Assembly (NCBI GenBank): GCA_035437945.1
Contig: DAOMZG010000002.1
Span: forward strand, 8,614-72,613
Origin: UBA9464 sp003445095
GTDB taxonomy: Bacteria > Verrucomicrobiota > Verrucomicrobiia > Limisphaerales > UBA9464
Length of the DNA stretch: 64,000 nt
Reading direction: 5' to 3'
How positions within the stretch are numbered: the stretch's first letter is position 1; each line of letters begins with the position of its first letter. Shown in pieces: positions 35,510 through 43,752 of the stretch. The position numbers and the translations under genes were made by a program. Below the pieces are notes generated by a model. That model made no database searches. It saw only the letters and a list, made by a program, of their open reading frames with translations, and was not told where the DNA came from.

Positions 35510-36072
35510 GCAACGCGGAACGAATTCTCCAAGTGTTGGATCGAAGGCTTGACCACCCGGTTAGACTTATTGTTTACGGGCGAGCGGCCCTGGCCTTGGG
35601 GTTCAATTCGCCTCCGCCGGGAGCTTTGGTCTCGCTAGACGTGGACGCGATCATTCCACTGCCGGAAGTTTCAGCGTGGCAGGCGGACGTAGGTTTTTGG
35701 GACGCACAGGAGGCAACCAACGCGGAACTCGAGCCTGATGGCCTCTACATCACCCACCTCTTCCGGGCCGACCAAATCTTTCTCCGCCGTGACTGGGAGC
35801 AACATTTGGTGGCTATCACTCGCCCACCCACTCGGTGGCTGCAGCTCTTCCGGCCGGCGACTTTAGATTTGATCCTGACAAAAATGATGCGAGGAGACGA
35901 CCCGCAGGACATGGCCGACGTGGAATTTTTGATCCGTCATGACCACATTACAGCGGCCCAGGTTGAAAGCGCGATGGCCGAGGTCGTGTTGCCAGAGCTC
36001 GCGGAATTGCGGGAGGCATTTGCGCAAGCTCAGCCGCGGGTCCGCGAATTGGCGCGGGTCGCCGGCTTTTGA
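35506..36072 (+). CDS. DUF6036-type nucleotidyltransferase-like protein
   Basis: A 188-residue protein with a minimal nucleotidyltransferase look: RLIVYGRAALALGF (glycine-containing motif) and SLDVDAIIPLPE (D-x-D) near residues 20 and 48. FRPATLDLILTKMMRGDDPQ and MADVEFLIRHDH come later. DUF6036 proteins resemble AbiEii-type toxins and are often paired with a second gene. The GTG start overlaps the upstream stop by four bases. Its stop overlaps the frame of the following cytochrome gene region but not its chosen start. Confidence 0.75.
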   Translation: MSNAERILQVLDRRLDHPVRLIVYGRAALALGFNSPPPGALVSLDVDAIIPLPEVSAWQADVGFWDAQEATNAELEPDGLYITHLFRADQIFLRRDWEQHLVAITRPPTRWLQLFRPATLDLILTKMMRGDDPQDMADVEFLIRHDHITAAQVESAMAEVVLPELAELREAFAQAQPRVRELARVAGF

Positions 36073-36215
36073 GCCAGCCCGGGGCAACAGTGAATCTGTC
36101 GGTGCGCCTCTCGCACGGGGCGTTGCTGGAGCAAGTCCGGACTCCCCAACCCGTCAATCCCAGGGTTGTGTTCCTGAAGCTGGGCCGCAACGTTTGCGTC
36201 TACCGCACACCCAAT

Positions 36216-39200
36216 ATGCGACGTCGAGTATCATGGATTGCCGTCGGAGCCGCGCTTGGACTGACCTGGCGGTTGGCCCAGGCGGCCAACCCGGCGCCGG
36301 CCAAGCTCGAATACAACCGCGACATCCGTCCGATACTTTCTGATACCTGCTTCCATTGTCACGGGCCCGATAAGAATGCTCGCAAGGGGAAGATGCGACT
36401 CGATGTGCGGGAAGAGGCGCTCGCGAAGAAGGCGTTTGTTCCCGGTCAACCGGATGAAAGCGAATTGGTGAAGCGACTTTTCAGCGCCGATCCGGAGGAG
36501 TTGATGCCTCCGCCCGATGCCCACAAGCCACTCACCGAAGCTCAGAAGCAACTGTTGAAGCGGTGGATCGCCGAAGGAGCCGAATACCAGCCGCACTGGG
36601 CGTACTTGCCCGTGACGAGGCCACCTTCACCCGATCTTCCCGCTTCACCCAAGCGTCAAAGGCGAACCGCCCCGCCGAACCCGATTGATGCATTCGTGTC
36701 GGCCCGCATGGCGGAACACGGCCTTGAGATGTCAGCCGCAGCCGACCGCCGAACACTGCTCCGCCGCCTGAGCCTCGATCTGACGGGCCTTCCGCCCACC
36801 CCGGCGGAAGTAGACGCATTCGTCGCCGACAAGAGTAGCGACGCTTACGCGAAGCAAGTGGAACGCCTGCTCGCGTCGCCTCATTTCGGCGAACGCATGG
36901 CGGTACCGTGGCTGGACTTGGTTCGGTTCGCCGACACGGTGGGCTACCACGGGGATCAGAATGCCAACGTGTTTCCCTATCGCGATTACGTGATTGCGGC
37001 GTTCAACGAGAACAAACCGTTCGATCAATTCACGCGCGAGCAACTTGCCGGCGACTTGCTGCCCAATCCCACGATCGACGCCCGCATTGCAACCGGGTTT
37101 AACCGGCTGAACATGATGACGCGCGAAGGCGGAGCTCAGCCCAAAGAATACTTGGCTAAATACGCGGGGGATCGCGTGCGAACCGTGGCGATGACTTGGC
37201 TGGGCTCGACGATGGGTTGCGCCGAGTGCCACGACCACAAGTTCGATCCCTTCACTCAAAAGGACTTTTACGCGCTCGAGGCTTTCTTCGCCGACGTGAA
37301 GCAGTGGGGAGTCTATAACGACTACGATTATACTCCGAATCCGGACCTGAAAGGCTGGAGCAATGATCATCCGTTCCCACCTGAAATCGAGGTCAATAGC
37401 CCTTACCTCCAACTACAGGCGGCCCGATTTGCGGATCAGATGGAAGCGATCAGTCGCAGCATGGCCAACGTGGCCACACGCGATGATCGCAGTCGCCAGG
37501 CATTTGCTGCGTGGCAAGCGGAGTCGAAGGCCTTCCTCAACCGACATACCAACGGCTGGGCGGTGCCGACACCGGAGCCGGTCAACGCTTCCACGAACTT
37601 CACAATCACCGCCGAAGGTGAACTCATCGTCGTTCGGCCCGCGGAAGGCGGGGAAAAAGTGGGATTGCCCAAGGTGAGTCTCAAGCTTCCGGCGGGTTGG
37701 TTGGCCGCGATCCGATTGGAGCTCCTTCCTGAAGGCACCAATGGCATCACCCGTGACGGCAAGAGCACGCAAGTCCGACCATCATTTGCCTTGGTGCGAG
37801 GCACCAACCCTCCCAGCGAGCTTCCGATTCATCACGCCGAAGCCACGCTGACCGAAGCGCGGTACGCTAATGGGAGGGAGATCATCGGCATTCGCGACGG
37901 CTGGAAGACCAGCAGCCAACGGATTAACGAACCGCAGACAGGCATCTGGGTGCTCCGACTATCGCAGCCCATCGAAGAAGGCGACTCACTCGTCGTCGAT
38001 TTTAAGAACAACAATCTCCAGAAAGTTCGAGTCGCAGTGACTCCATTCGCCGCGGCGAATCCGCTGCGGGCAGGTGCCAATGTTGAGTTGATGGATGCCC
38101 TGAATAGTCCCCCCACCAAACGGTCGGAGCGCGAGCGACTCCTTTTAGCCGAAACTTGGCTGCTCAGCACGGACATCAATCGCTTCGAGCGCGAGCGCTT
38201 CCAAGCGGCGCATTGGGAATTCTTGAACTGTCGCGCCGGTCGCACGCCAGCCGTCGTCACGGCCGCTTGGGAACCGATGATCACCCGTGTGCTCGGCCGT
38301 GGCAACTGGATGGACGAGTCCGGTGAAATCGTAACTCCAAATCCGCCGGCATTCCTACCTCGCGCGGGCTTGCCCACCGATCGCCGACTGACCCGCCTGG
38401 ACTTAGCCAACTGGCTCGTCGCGCCGGAGAACCCGCTGACAGCCCGGGTGTTCGCCAATCGCCTTTGGAAGCAATTTTTCGGCAACGGACTTTCGGCCCA
38501 AGTCGAAGACCTCGGAGCCCAAGGGGAATGGCCCACTCACCCCGAACTCCTCGATTGGCTGGCCACGGAGTTTCGCGAACCCACCGTTCCCTTGGAGAAC
38601 CCCAAGCTCAACGCCCAGGCGGCGCATGCCTGGGACGTTAAGCACTTGGTACGACTCATCGTAAATTCGGCCGCGTATCAGCAGAGCTCGAACCTGCGTC
38701 CCGAAACTCGGGAGTCAGATCCGAACAATCGCTGGCTGGCGTCCCAGAATCCGCGCCGACTCGAGGCCGAGTTTGTTCGCGACAACGCCCTCTTCATCGC
38801 GGGTTTGTTAAACGAGGATCTGGGCGGGCCAAGCGTCTTCCCGTACCAGCCGGCGGGCTACTATGCGAACCTCCAATTCCCCGACCGCGACTACGTGGCG
38901 AGCTCCGACGAACGCCAATATCGCCGCGGGGTGTACTCGCATTGGCAGCGAACTTTTCTCAATCCGATGCTCGCGAACTTCGATGCCCCGGCCCGTGAAG
39001 AATGCACCGCCACTCGAACGGTATCCAACACACCGCAACAAGCCCTCACCTTGCTGAATGATCCGACGTTTGTGGAAGCGTCCCGGGCTCTCGCGGAACG
39101 ATTGCTACGCTATCGCTATGAATCGAAAGAGGACGTCAATCGAATCATGGATGCCTTCCAAATCGCACTGGCCCGTCCACCCAAAACGTCCGAGACCGAA

Positions 39201-39383
39201 TCCTTGACTAGATTTCTCGCGCTCCAGCGCCGCCAATACGCGGCCGATCCGGAGGATGCGAAGAAGTTCCTCCGCACCGGCCAACGACCCGTTCCGATTG
39301 GCGCCGACGAACCCGAGCTCGCCGCCTGGACCCAAGTCGCGCGCGTTGTGTTGAACCTCCACGAGACGATCACCCGCTATTGA
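36216..39383 (+). CDS. PSCyt1/DUF1549/DUF1553 cytochrome protein
   Basis: A 1055-residue secreted protein. Signal peptide MRRRVSWIAVGAALGLTW, then planctomycete cytochrome C domain (YNRDIRPILSDTCFHCHGPD, heme C-x-x-C-H at about residue 45). The DUF1549 domain (LLRRLSLDLTGLPPTPAEVD, then a second CAECHDHKFDP motif) and the C-terminal DUF1553 domain follow (RVFANRLWKQFFGNGLSAQV, RRLEAEFVRDNALFIAGLLN, RTVSNTPQQALTLLNDPTFV). The pair of this gene with DUF1501 is characteristic of Planctomycetes and Verrucomicrobia. It is thought to act in breakdown of complex carbohydrates, but no reaction is known. The ATG at 36216 fits the signal peptide. Confidence 0.95.
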   Translation: MRRRVSWIAVGAALGLTWRLAQAANPAPAKLEYNRDIRPILSDTCFHCHGPDKNARKGKMRLDVREEALAKKAFVPGQPDESELVKRLFSADPEELMPPPDAHKPLTEAQKQLLKRWIAEGAEYQPHWAYLPVTRPPSPDLPASPKRQRRTAPPNPIDAFVSARMAEHGLEMSAAADRRTLLRRLSLDLTGLPPTPAEVDAFVADKSSDAYAKQVERLLASPHFGERMAVPWLDLVRFADTVGYHGDQNANVFPYRDYVIAAFNENKPFDQFTREQLAGDLLPNPTIDARIATGFNRLNMMTREGGAQPKEYLAKYAGDRVRTVAMTWLGSTMGCAECHDHKFDPFTQKDFYALEAFFADVKQWGVYNDYDYTPNPDLKGWSNDHPFPPEIEVNSPYLQLQAARFADQMEAISRSMANVATRDDRSRQAFAAWQAESKAFLNRHTNGWAVPTPEPVNASTNFTITAEGELIVVRPAEGGEKVGLPKVSLKLPAGWLAAIRLELLPEGTNGITRDGKSTQVRPSFALVRGTNPPSELPIHHAEATLTEARYANGREIIGIRDGWKTSSQRINEPQTGIWVLRLSQPIEEGDSLVVDFKNNNLQKVRVAVTPFAAANPLRAGANVELMDALNSPPTKRSERERLLLAETWLLSTDINRFERERFQAAHWEFLNCRAGRTPAVVTAAWEPMITRVLGRGNWMDESGEIVTPNPPAFLPRAGLPTDRRLTRLDLANWLVAPENPLTARVFANRLWKQFFGNGLSAQVEDLGAQGEWPTHPELLDWLATEFREPTVPLENPKLNAQAAHAWDVKHLVRLIVNSAAYQQSSNLRPETRESDPNNRWLASQNPRRLEAEFVRDNALFIAGLLNEDLGGPSVFPYQPAGYYANLQFPDRDYVASSDERQYRRGVYSHWQRTFLNPMLANFDAPAREECTATRTVSNTPQQALTLLNDPTFVEASRALAERLLRYRYESKEDVNRIMDAFQIALARPPKTSETESLTRFLALQRRQYAADPEDAKKFLRTGQRPVPIGADEPELAAWTQVARVVLNLHETITRY

Positions 39384-39404
39384 TGATCGCCCACCATTGA
39401 GCCT

Positions 39405-40904
39405 ATGACGCCCTTCGAATCATTACGTTTTGCTCCCTCAATCAACCGTCCTGGAACACCCTCTGCCGAGTGGCCGGAGTTGACCGTCGATCCCCTCTCC
39501 ATAAATCGCCGCACCTTCCTCCACCGTTCAGCCTACGGCCTCGGAGGGCTTGCCCTTGCCTCGCTGTTGGACCGTTCGTGGTTGACTCGCGCGAAGGCAG
39601 CGCCCGCGAGTTGGAATGGCGCGCTGACTGAACCCCATTTTCCCATCAAGGCCAAACGCGTGATTCATCTCTGCATGGCCGGCGGCCCGTCCCATCTCGA
39701 GACCTTTGATTGGAAACCTAAGTTGAAGGAACTCCACGACCAGCCGTTCCCGGATTCATTCACCAAAGGCCAGCAACTCGCGCAGCTCCAAAACAAAGTG
39801 CTCAAGGCCCGCGGGCCCGCCGCTACCTTCACTCGCTCTGGCCAAGCCGGCCTTGAGATTTCTGATTACTTTCCGCACCTCCAATCGGTCGCCGATCAGT
39901 TGTGCGTTGTGCGCTCGATGCAGACCGAGCAGATCAACCATGATCCAGCCCACGCCTTCATGAACACCGGGTCGATCATCAAAGGCCGGCCCAGCATGGG
40001 CTCGTGGCTCTTGTACGGACTCGGCGCCGAGACCGAAGAGTTACCCGGTTTCATTGTGCTGACCTCCGCCGGCAAATATGGCCAACAGCCGGTCTCCGCT
40101 CGTCAATGGTCAGCCGGCTTTCTGCCGAGCAAGTTTCAGGGCATCCAATTCCAGTCGCGCGGCGATGCGGTCCATTTTGTCGGTAGTCCCGAGGGCGTCT
40201 GTCAAAGCACGCAACGCCAAGTCATCGAGGAGGTCAACCGTCTCAACGGAATTCTCGCGGAAGATCGAATTGACCCTGAAATCCAAACCCGCATCGCCCA
40301 GTACGAGATGGCGTTTCGGATGCAGGCTTCGGTTCCCAGCCTGACCGACTTCAGTCAGGAACCCAAAGCGATGCTCGAACTCTACGGGGTGAAACAACCG
40401 GGTGACGGAAGCTTCGCGTCGAACTGCCTGCTCGCGCGTCGCCTCGCCGAACGCGGAGTCCGCATGATCCAATTGTATCACCGCGCCTGGGATCATCATT
40501 CCGACATCGAACAAGCCATGCCGAGCGCCGCGAAAGATGTGGATCAAGCCAGCGCGGCGCTCCTCAAGGATCTGAAGCAACGGGGCCTGTTGGACGACAC
40601 CTTGATACTTTGGGGCGGCGAGTTTGGCCGGACGCCGATGGGCCAAGGATCGGGCCGAGACCATCACATTCTCGCCTTCTCGGTATTCCTCGCCGGCGGC
40701 GGAGCCAGACCCGGGACAGTCTACGGCGCCACCGACGAACTGGGTTATCGCTCAGTGGACGACGTGGTCAGCGTCCATGATCTGCACGCCACCATGCTCG
40801 CGCTGCTGGGCGTGGACCACCGGCGACTCACAGTGAAATTTCAGGGGCTCGACGCCCGCCTCACGGGAATCGCCGGAAACATCGTCAAAGGGTTGATGAC
40901 GTAA
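39405..40904 (+). CDS. DUF1501 secreted protein (Tat)
   Basis: A 499-residue protein with a twin-arginine leader (INRRTFLHRSAYGLGGLALA). The DUF1501 domain shows RVIHLCMAGGPSHLETFDWK, the GEFGRTPMGQG motif and DHHILAFSVFLAGGGARPG. This family has an alkaline phosphatase/sulfatase-like fold. The gene starts 21 bases after the DUF1549/DUF1553 cytochrome gene, the standard partner. The likely role is a periplasmic partner of the cytochrome protein. Confidence 0.95.
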   Translation: MTPFESLRFAPSINRPGTPSAEWPELTVDPLSINRRTFLHRSAYGLGGLALASLLDRSWLTRAKAAPASWNGALTEPHFPIKAKRVIHLCMAGGPSHLETFDWKPKLKELHDQPFPDSFTKGQQLAQLQNKVLKARGPAATFTRSGQAGLEISDYFPHLQSVADQLCVVRSMQTEQINHDPAHAFMNTGSIIKGRPSMGSWLLYGLGAETEELPGFIVLTSAGKYGQQPVSARQWSAGFLPSKFQGIQFQSRGDAVHFVGSPEGVCQSTQRQVIEEVNRLNGILAEDRIDPEIQTRIAQYEMAFRMQASVPSLTDFSQEPKAMLELYGVKQPGDGSFASNCLLARRLAERGVRMIQLYHRAWDHHSDIEQAMPSAAKDVDQASAALLKDLKQRGLLDDTLILWGGEFGRTPMGQGSGRDHHILAFSVFLAGGGARPGTVYGATDELGYRSVDDVVSVHDLHATMLALLGVDHRRLTVKFQGLDARLTGIAGNIVKGLMT

Positions 40905-41020
40905 GGTTGGGGGAGCACGCGTCCGATCGGCCGATTTGGGCGTCCCGCCCGACTCCTCGTCACACACCATTCCCAGCTCTCCCCGGGCGAGAAAGGTGGT
41001 TGAACCCTGTTTTGGCCCGA

Positions 41021-41057
41021 CGCCCAAAACAACACGCCGGCGCATGCCCCAATCCTC
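41021..41057 (+). repeat. Dispersed intergenic repeat, copy 2
   Basis: CGCCCAAAACAACACGCC followed by CCCAATCCTC nine bases later, as at 30119-30159. Just upstream GTTTTGG (41008-41014) can pair with CCAAAAC inside this block. It lies between the DUF1501 gene and the SPFH gene. Confidence 0.6.
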
Positions 41058-41081
41058 CCTTCAACCAAATCCACCGCCGAA

Positions 41082-42047
41082 ATGTTTGACACCCTATTTC
41101 AAAGTGATATCACTATGGCATCAACTACGCGAAACTCCCAAGAAATCATGAACACTTCCGCTCAAATCCCTAATCAGGAGCGCCCTGCCTCCACCGTGCC
41201 GGGCGCCCTGGTGTTGCCGGTTGTCTTAGCGCTGTGGGTTACCGCCGGCTGGATCGTCGTTTCCGCCATCCGAAACGACGTCGCCGCACGGATTCCCTAC
41301 GCCATCGGGTTAATATTCGTGGGCGGCGTGTGTGCTCGCGGCTTCTTCACCTTGCAACCGAATGAAGCCCGCGTGCTGATTCTCTTCGGCGCTTATCGCG
41401 GCACGGCGCGCCAGAGTGGGTTTCATTGGGCCAATCCTTTTCTGACTCGTTTGCGAATGTCCCTCCGTGCCCGCAACCTGACCGGCGAGAAGCTCAAGGT
41501 GAACGACAAGCGCGGCAACCCGATTGAAATTGCCGCCGTGGTGGTCTGGCGCGTGCAGGACACTGCTCAGGCCAGCTTCGACGTGGACAACTACGAGAAT
41601 TACGTTCGCGTCCAGAGTGAATCGGCCGTGCGACATTTGGCCAATACCTATCCCTACGATCACGGCGAAGAATCCGAGGGCACGGAAATTACGTTGCGCA
41701 GCGGCGTGGAAGAAGTCTCCGCGGCCTTGCAACAAGAGCTCGGCGCGCGGTTAACCAAAGCGGGGGTCCTGATCGAAGAGGCTCGGCTCACCCATCTTGC
41801 CTACGCTCCAGAAATCGCTAGCGCCATGCTTCGGCGCCAGCAAGCCGAGGCGGTGATCGCCGCACGCCAAAAGATCGTCCAAGGCGCGGTGAGCATGGTG
41901 GAGATGGCGCTGACGCAGTTGGCGGAAAAGAACGTGGTCACGCTCGATGACGAACGACGCGCGGCCATGGTGAGCAATCTAATGGTGGTGTTGTGCGGGG
42001 AGAGTGACGTTCATCCGGTAATCAACGCCGGAACGCTCTACACCTAA
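41082..42047 (+). CDS. SPFH/Band 7 (stomatin/prohibitin-like) membrane protein
   Basis: A 321-residue protein with two N-terminal membrane segments (residues 43-95) and an SPFH domain. The latter includes LQPNEARVLILFGAYRGTAR, VKVNDKRGNPIEIAAVVVWR-like residues and YVRVQSESAVRHLAN, followed by a helical tail with AEAVIAARQKIVQGAVSMVE. It may form membrane microdomains or scaffolds that guard other proteins. It is followed by a PH-domain gene and a ribbon-helix-helix gene. The ATG at 41148 (MNTSAQIP) is an alternative start. Confidence 0.9.
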   Translation: MFDTLFQSDITMASTTRNSQEIMNTSAQIPNQERPASTVPGALVLPVVLALWVTAGWIVVSAIRNDVAARIPYAIGLIFVGGVCARGFFTLQPNEARVLILFGAYRGTARQSGFHWANPFLTRLRMSLRARNLTGEKLKVNDKRGNPIEIAAVVVWRVQDTAQASFDVDNYENYVRVQSESAVRHLANTYPYDHGEESEGTEITLRSGVEEVSAALQQELGARLTKAGVLIEEARLTHLAYAPEIASAMLRRQQAEAVIAARQKIVQGAVSMVEMALTQLAEKNVVTLDDERRAAMVSNLMVVLCGESDVHPVINAGTLYT

Positions 42048-42081
42048 GCGAACACGGCCACACCGTTTGCGACGTCTTCTG

Positions 42082-42630
42082 ATGAATCTTCGCACTACAT
42101 TTTCCGCGCCGTGGGGTCGGGCAGTCCGCTGGGCAACTGCGTTGACGATTGGACTCTTCCCGGCGGTGATAATAATCCTGGGGTCCGTAGCTCTAGAGAC
42201 CGCTCGCATTTCCCCGGGTATATTCTGGGCGACGGCGAGTTTCTTGCTGCTTCTGTTGATCGGGGCGGCTCTGTTTGCGGTGCGCGGATTTCGGATTAAG
42301 GCGGGGCGGTTGGAGATTCTTCGGCCGGGCTGGACGTTGCCGATTTCGCTCGATGATTTGCGAACTCTCGAAGCCGATCCGGAGGCGATGAAGGGCGTGT
42401 TAGCCACGGCGGGCAACTCCGGGTTCATGGGATGCATCGGGTGGTTTTGGAGTCGGCGCTTCGGAGCGTTTCGCGCCTGGGTCACTGACTCTTCGCGCTG
42501 CGTTCGGCTCACATTCCCCACTCGAGTCATCGTTGTGTCGCCGGATGATCCCGTAGCATTCGTGGCGGCGGTGAAACATCAAAAAGGTTGGAATCGCTCC
42601 AACGCGACCCTTCACCTTCATGCCGGCTGA
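42082..42630 (+). CDS. Membrane protein with bacterial PH-like domain
   Basis: A 182-residue protein with two membrane segments (residues 13-37 and 44-64, TALTIGLFPAVIIILGSVAL and FLLLLLIGAALFAV) and a C-terminal beta-rich part. The latter begins FRIKAGRLEILRPGWTLPIS and ends LTFPTRVIVVSPDDPVAFVA, the edge strands of a PH-like fold. Bacterial PH proteins often sit beside SPFH genes. The last 11 bases overlap the next gene. The ATG at 42082 is preferred to a TTG at 42067. Confidence 0.75.
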   Translation: MNLRTTFSAPWGRAVRWATALTIGLFPAVIIILGSVALETARISPGIFWATASFLLLLLIGAALFAVRGFRIKAGRLEILRPGWTLPISLDDLRTLEADPEAMKGVLATAGNSGFMGCIGWFWSRRFGAFRAWVTDSSRCVRLTFPTRVIVVSPDDPVAFVAAVKHQKGWNRSNATLHLHAG

Positions 42631-42805
42631 CGATCGGAAAACCTTCCTCCTTCGAATCGACCCGGAACTGTGGCGTGAGGTCGAGTCATGGGCCCAAGAC
42701 GAACTTCGCAGCGTTAACGGCCAAATTGAGTATCTGCTCAGAGAAGCTGTGCGCCGACGAAAGGGAGATTCCCCGCGGGCTGCCAGCCGACCGCGTCGAC
42801 CGTGA
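42620..42805 (+). CDS. Arc/RHH-type small DNA-binding protein
   Basis: A 61-residue protein with a ribbon-helix-helix pattern: KTFLLRIDPELWREVESWAQ (strand and helix), then SVNGQIEYLLREAVRRRKG (second helix). The C-terminus is basic. It overlaps the preceding PH-domain gene by 11 bases, so the two are coupled. It may regulate this operon or act as an antitoxin-like factor; no toxin is seen beside it. Confidence 0.85.
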   Translation: MPADDRKTFLLRIDPELWREVESWAQDELRSVNGQIEYLLREAVRRRKGDSPRAASRPRRP

Positions 42806-42888
42806 TCCTCCGGGCGTCCGAGTCTCGGCGAGATCTCACCCCAGCTTGACGTTTACAGGCCGGAGCCGGACGGTGGCAGTGTCGGATT

Positions 42889-43065
42889 ATGCAATGTCGA
42901 TTCTGTAAGAAGGCGACCGCGACGGTACATGTCACCTGGATCGTCGAAAACGAGACCACGAAGGCAGACTTCTGCGAGGCCTGCGCGAAGGAGAAGGGCG
43001 TGAATGATCCGGCCACCTTCCCCTTGCCCAAAGACGTGGGACGACCGAAGGGTGACGACGCCTGA
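42889..43065 (+). CDS. 58-residue zinc-ribbon paralog of the McsA N-terminus
   Basis: MQCRFCKKATATVHVTWIVE opens a small protein with two C-x-x-C pairs (CRFC and CEAC). It matches the first 44 residues of the McsA gene 122 bases downstream at 36 positions (82 percent by eye). The similarity extends about 20 bases upstream of both ATGs. After residue 44 the sequences diverge (PLPKDVGRPKGDDA then stop), so the UVR coiled coil and the second zinc pair are missing. It is a partial tandem duplication. It could be a free zinc-binding modulator of the arginine kinase or a decaying copy; the frame is intact. Confidence 0.7.
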   Translation: MQCRFCKKATATVHVTWIVENETTKADFCEACAKEKGVNDPATFPLPKDVGRPKGDDA

Positions 43066-43186
43066 CCAATTCACCGGACATGGCTGACCTGCTGAAGCAC
43101 GGTCGCACGTGTCCGAATGGACGGTACGGACTGTTAGCCCGGCTTGACGACGGGGCGTGTGATGTGGACGTTGCCACTGTCGAATC

Positions 43187-43696
43187 ATGCAATGCCAATT
43201 CTGTAAGAAAGCGCCCGCAACCGTCCATGTGACCCAGATCGTCGAGAACGAGATCAAGAAGGTGGACTTCTGCGAAGCCTGCGCGAAGGAGAAGGGCGTG
43301 AATGATCCGACGGTATTTTCTATCGCGGATATGCTGTTGGGCCTCGGCGCTTCGAAAAAGATGGAAGAAGCTACCGCGGCGAAAGGAACCGAGGTCGTTT
43401 GTCCTAGCTGTGGATTTTCTCAGGCCGATTTCAAAAAGTCTGGCCGGCTTGGTTGCGCGAAATGCTACACGGTATTTGCCGACGGTCTCGAGTCCTTGCT
43501 GAAAGGGATGCACAAGGGCTCGCAACATAAGGGCAAAGTGCCCCCGGCCCTGCGCCGCCTCGTAGCCGCCCATGCCCGCTTGGGTCAGCTCGAGGCCGAC
43601 TTGAAGTCGGCCATCGACAAGGAGGATTTTGAGCAAGCCGCGACCCTGCGCGACGAAATCAAGCAGGCTAAACAGGCCGAAGCTGAGGTAGGATAA
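43187..43696 (+). CDS. mcsA: McsA, activator of protein arginine kinase
   Basis: A 169-residue protein with four C-x-x-C-type zinc-binding pairs (CQFC, CEAC, CPSC and CAKC) at residues 3-6, 29-32 and about 75-100, and a C-terminal UVR motif (ARLGQLEADLKSAIDKEDFE, then QAATLRDEIKQ). This is the McsA layout. In Firmicutes McsA activates the arginine kinase McsB and helps direct phospho-arginine-tagged proteins to ClpCP. It precedes mcsB by 56 bases. Confidence 0.92.
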   Translation: MQCQFCKKAPATVHVTQIVENEIKKVDFCEACAKEKGVNDPTVFSIADMLLGLGASKKMEEATAAKGTEVVCPSCGFSQADFKKSGRLGCAKCYTVFADGLESLLKGMHKGSQHKGKVPPALRRLVAAHARLGQLEADLKSAIDKEDFEQAATLRDEIKQAKQAEAEVG

Positions 43697-43752
43697 ACCC
43701 CATTTGTTCAACCCAAACGCAAGACACTTCGTACCCAGCCTTCGCGGTTCCC

